Origin: SXIZ01 sp040079795
GTDB taxonomy: Bacteria > Pseudomonadota > Gammaproteobacteria > Methylococcales > Methylomonadaceae
Length of the DNA stretch: 34,564 nt
Assembly (NCBI GenBank): GCA_040079795.1
Contig: JBEBJQ010000046.1
Coordinates: forward strand, 1-34,564
Reading direction: 5' to 3'
Both the position numbers and the translations under genes were made by a program. This document shows positions 33,888 to 34,564 of this stretch, piece by piece. Each line of letters starts with the position of its first letter. The stretch's first letter is position 1. Below the pieces are notes generated by a model. It had not been told where the DNA came from. It made no database searches and saw only the letters and a program-made list of their open reading frames with translations.

Positions 33888-34394
33888 ATGCCAAATAATA
33901 GTTATCCCTTTTCAGACGTACAAAGCCAGGCAATTGGTGAAGGTACCCGCATCTGGCAATTTTGCGTGGTGCTTCCAGATGCAAAAATTGGTGCCAATTG
34001 TAATATCTGCGCACAGGTATTAATAGAAAACGATGTGATAATCGGTGATAACGTTACTGTTAAAAGTGGTGTGCAACTTTGGGATGGATTGAGGGTTGAG
34101 GATAATGTTTTTATTGGGCCTAATGTTACCTTTACCAACGATAAATTTCCGCGTTCGAAACGTCACCCGGATACTTTTCCGCAGACTATTTTACGAAAAG
34201 GCGCATCTATTGGTGGAGGGGCTGTTATTTTACCTAATATTACTATTGGGGAGGCGGCTATGGTTGGTGCTGGAGCCGTTGTAACGCGCTCCTTGCCGGA
34301 TCGGTCAGTTGCGGTAGGCAATCCCGCACGAATTATTGGTTACGTAGGGGCAGATGATGAGTTTAAACCACTTGCCCAAAATTTAGAAAGTTAA
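33888..34394 (+). CDS. Hexapeptide-repeat N-acetyltransferase (WbpD/FdtC-like)
   Basis: A 168-residue left-handed beta-helix acyltransferase. It matches the family of sugar 3-N-acetyltransferases such as WbpD and FdtC: IGEGTRIWQFCVVLPDAKIG, CNICAQVLIENDVIIG, VKSGVQLWDGLRVEDNVFIG, FTNDKFPRSKRHP, MVGAGAVVTRSLPDRSVAVG. It would acetylate the amino group of a 3-amino sugar nucleotide, giving an N-acetylated amino sugar for the EPS; which sugar is not known. ATG 33888 is preferred over GTG 33876 (family start, G-rich sequence before it). The partner aminotransferase and dehydrogenase are not seen before the right end at 34564. Confidence 0.88.
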   Translation: MPNNSYPFSDVQSQAIGEGTRIWQFCVVLPDAKIGANCNICAQVLIENDVIIGDNVTVKSGVQLWDGLRVEDNVFIGPNVTFTNDKFPRSKRHPDTFPQTILRKGASIGGGAVILPNITIGEAAMVGAGAVVTRSLPDRSVAVGNPARIIGYVGADDEFKPLAQNLES

Positions 34395-34564
34395 AAAAGG
34401 GCAAATAAAAAATCTGTAAATCCGAGATGACAATTAAATGACCGGGCAAGCATACTTAAATTTTGTACTGATAGCCCAATGAATCATTTGATTTAATTTT
34501 TTTCATGAAAACATATTGGTAATTGATTAAAAATGTTGATTCAAATTGAGTTGGGAATAATTAA

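Overview
The window looks like chromosomal DNA of a gammaproteobacterium with moderate to low G+C. A methanotroph of the order Methylococcales is my best guess. This is an inference from gene content: FadE-like dehydrogenase, MlaA, a dksA–gluQRS pair, an exosortase with a VPxPA-type sorting-signal protein, a DUF6600 protein, and a c-di-GMP-I type riboswitch. No rRNA, tRNA, CRISPR array, phage or plasmid backbone was seen.

Layout. (1) 1-447 is an AT-rich leader with a possible terminator and promoter. (2) 448-6805 is a lipid block: fadE-like gene, a beta-barrel-like outer-membrane protein whose 3' end is frameshifted, mlaA on the minus strand, and a large acyltransferase/alpha-beta hydrolase fusion. 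(3) 6805-7060 is a miniature remnant of an IS5-like element with inverted ends, touching the stop codon of the fusion gene. (4) 7311-9056 encodes a secreted DUF6600 protein with a long Gln-rich tail built from 132-bp tandem repeats. (5) 9110-13738, minus strand, holds a BaiN/HI0933-type flavoprotein, an EEP-family membrane protein and two overlapping GT4 glycosyltransferases. (6) 13985-15267, plus strand, holds a CPGC thioredoxin-fold protein and an unknown membrane protein. (7) 15509-19472, minus strand, reads dksA, gluQRS, acs, tag. gluQRS has no normal start codon: the expected GTGA junction with dksA reads GTAA. (8) 19588-21076 is an aminotransferase/rhodanese pair. (9) 21491-34394 is the most interesting part: a c-di-GMP-I type riboswitch before a VPVPA-tailed secreted protein, then an exosortase fused to EpsI, then a near-continuous exopolysaccharide operon (PrsT TPR lipoprotein, Wza-like export protein, chain-length determinant, BY-kinase, outer-membrane barrel, ExeA-like ATPase, O-antigen-ligase-like protein, hexapeptide acetyltransferase).

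How the parts may work together. The last region reads as a matrix module. EPS is polymerised, measured and exported by the operon. A secreted protein with an exosortase sorting tail is cleaved at the membrane by the exosortase and placed in or on the matrix. The riboswitch would tie production of that protein to cyclic di-GMP, the usual signal for sessile life. The first block would act in acyl-lipid turnover and outer-membrane lipid asymmetry. All functional links are inferred from sequence and gene order.
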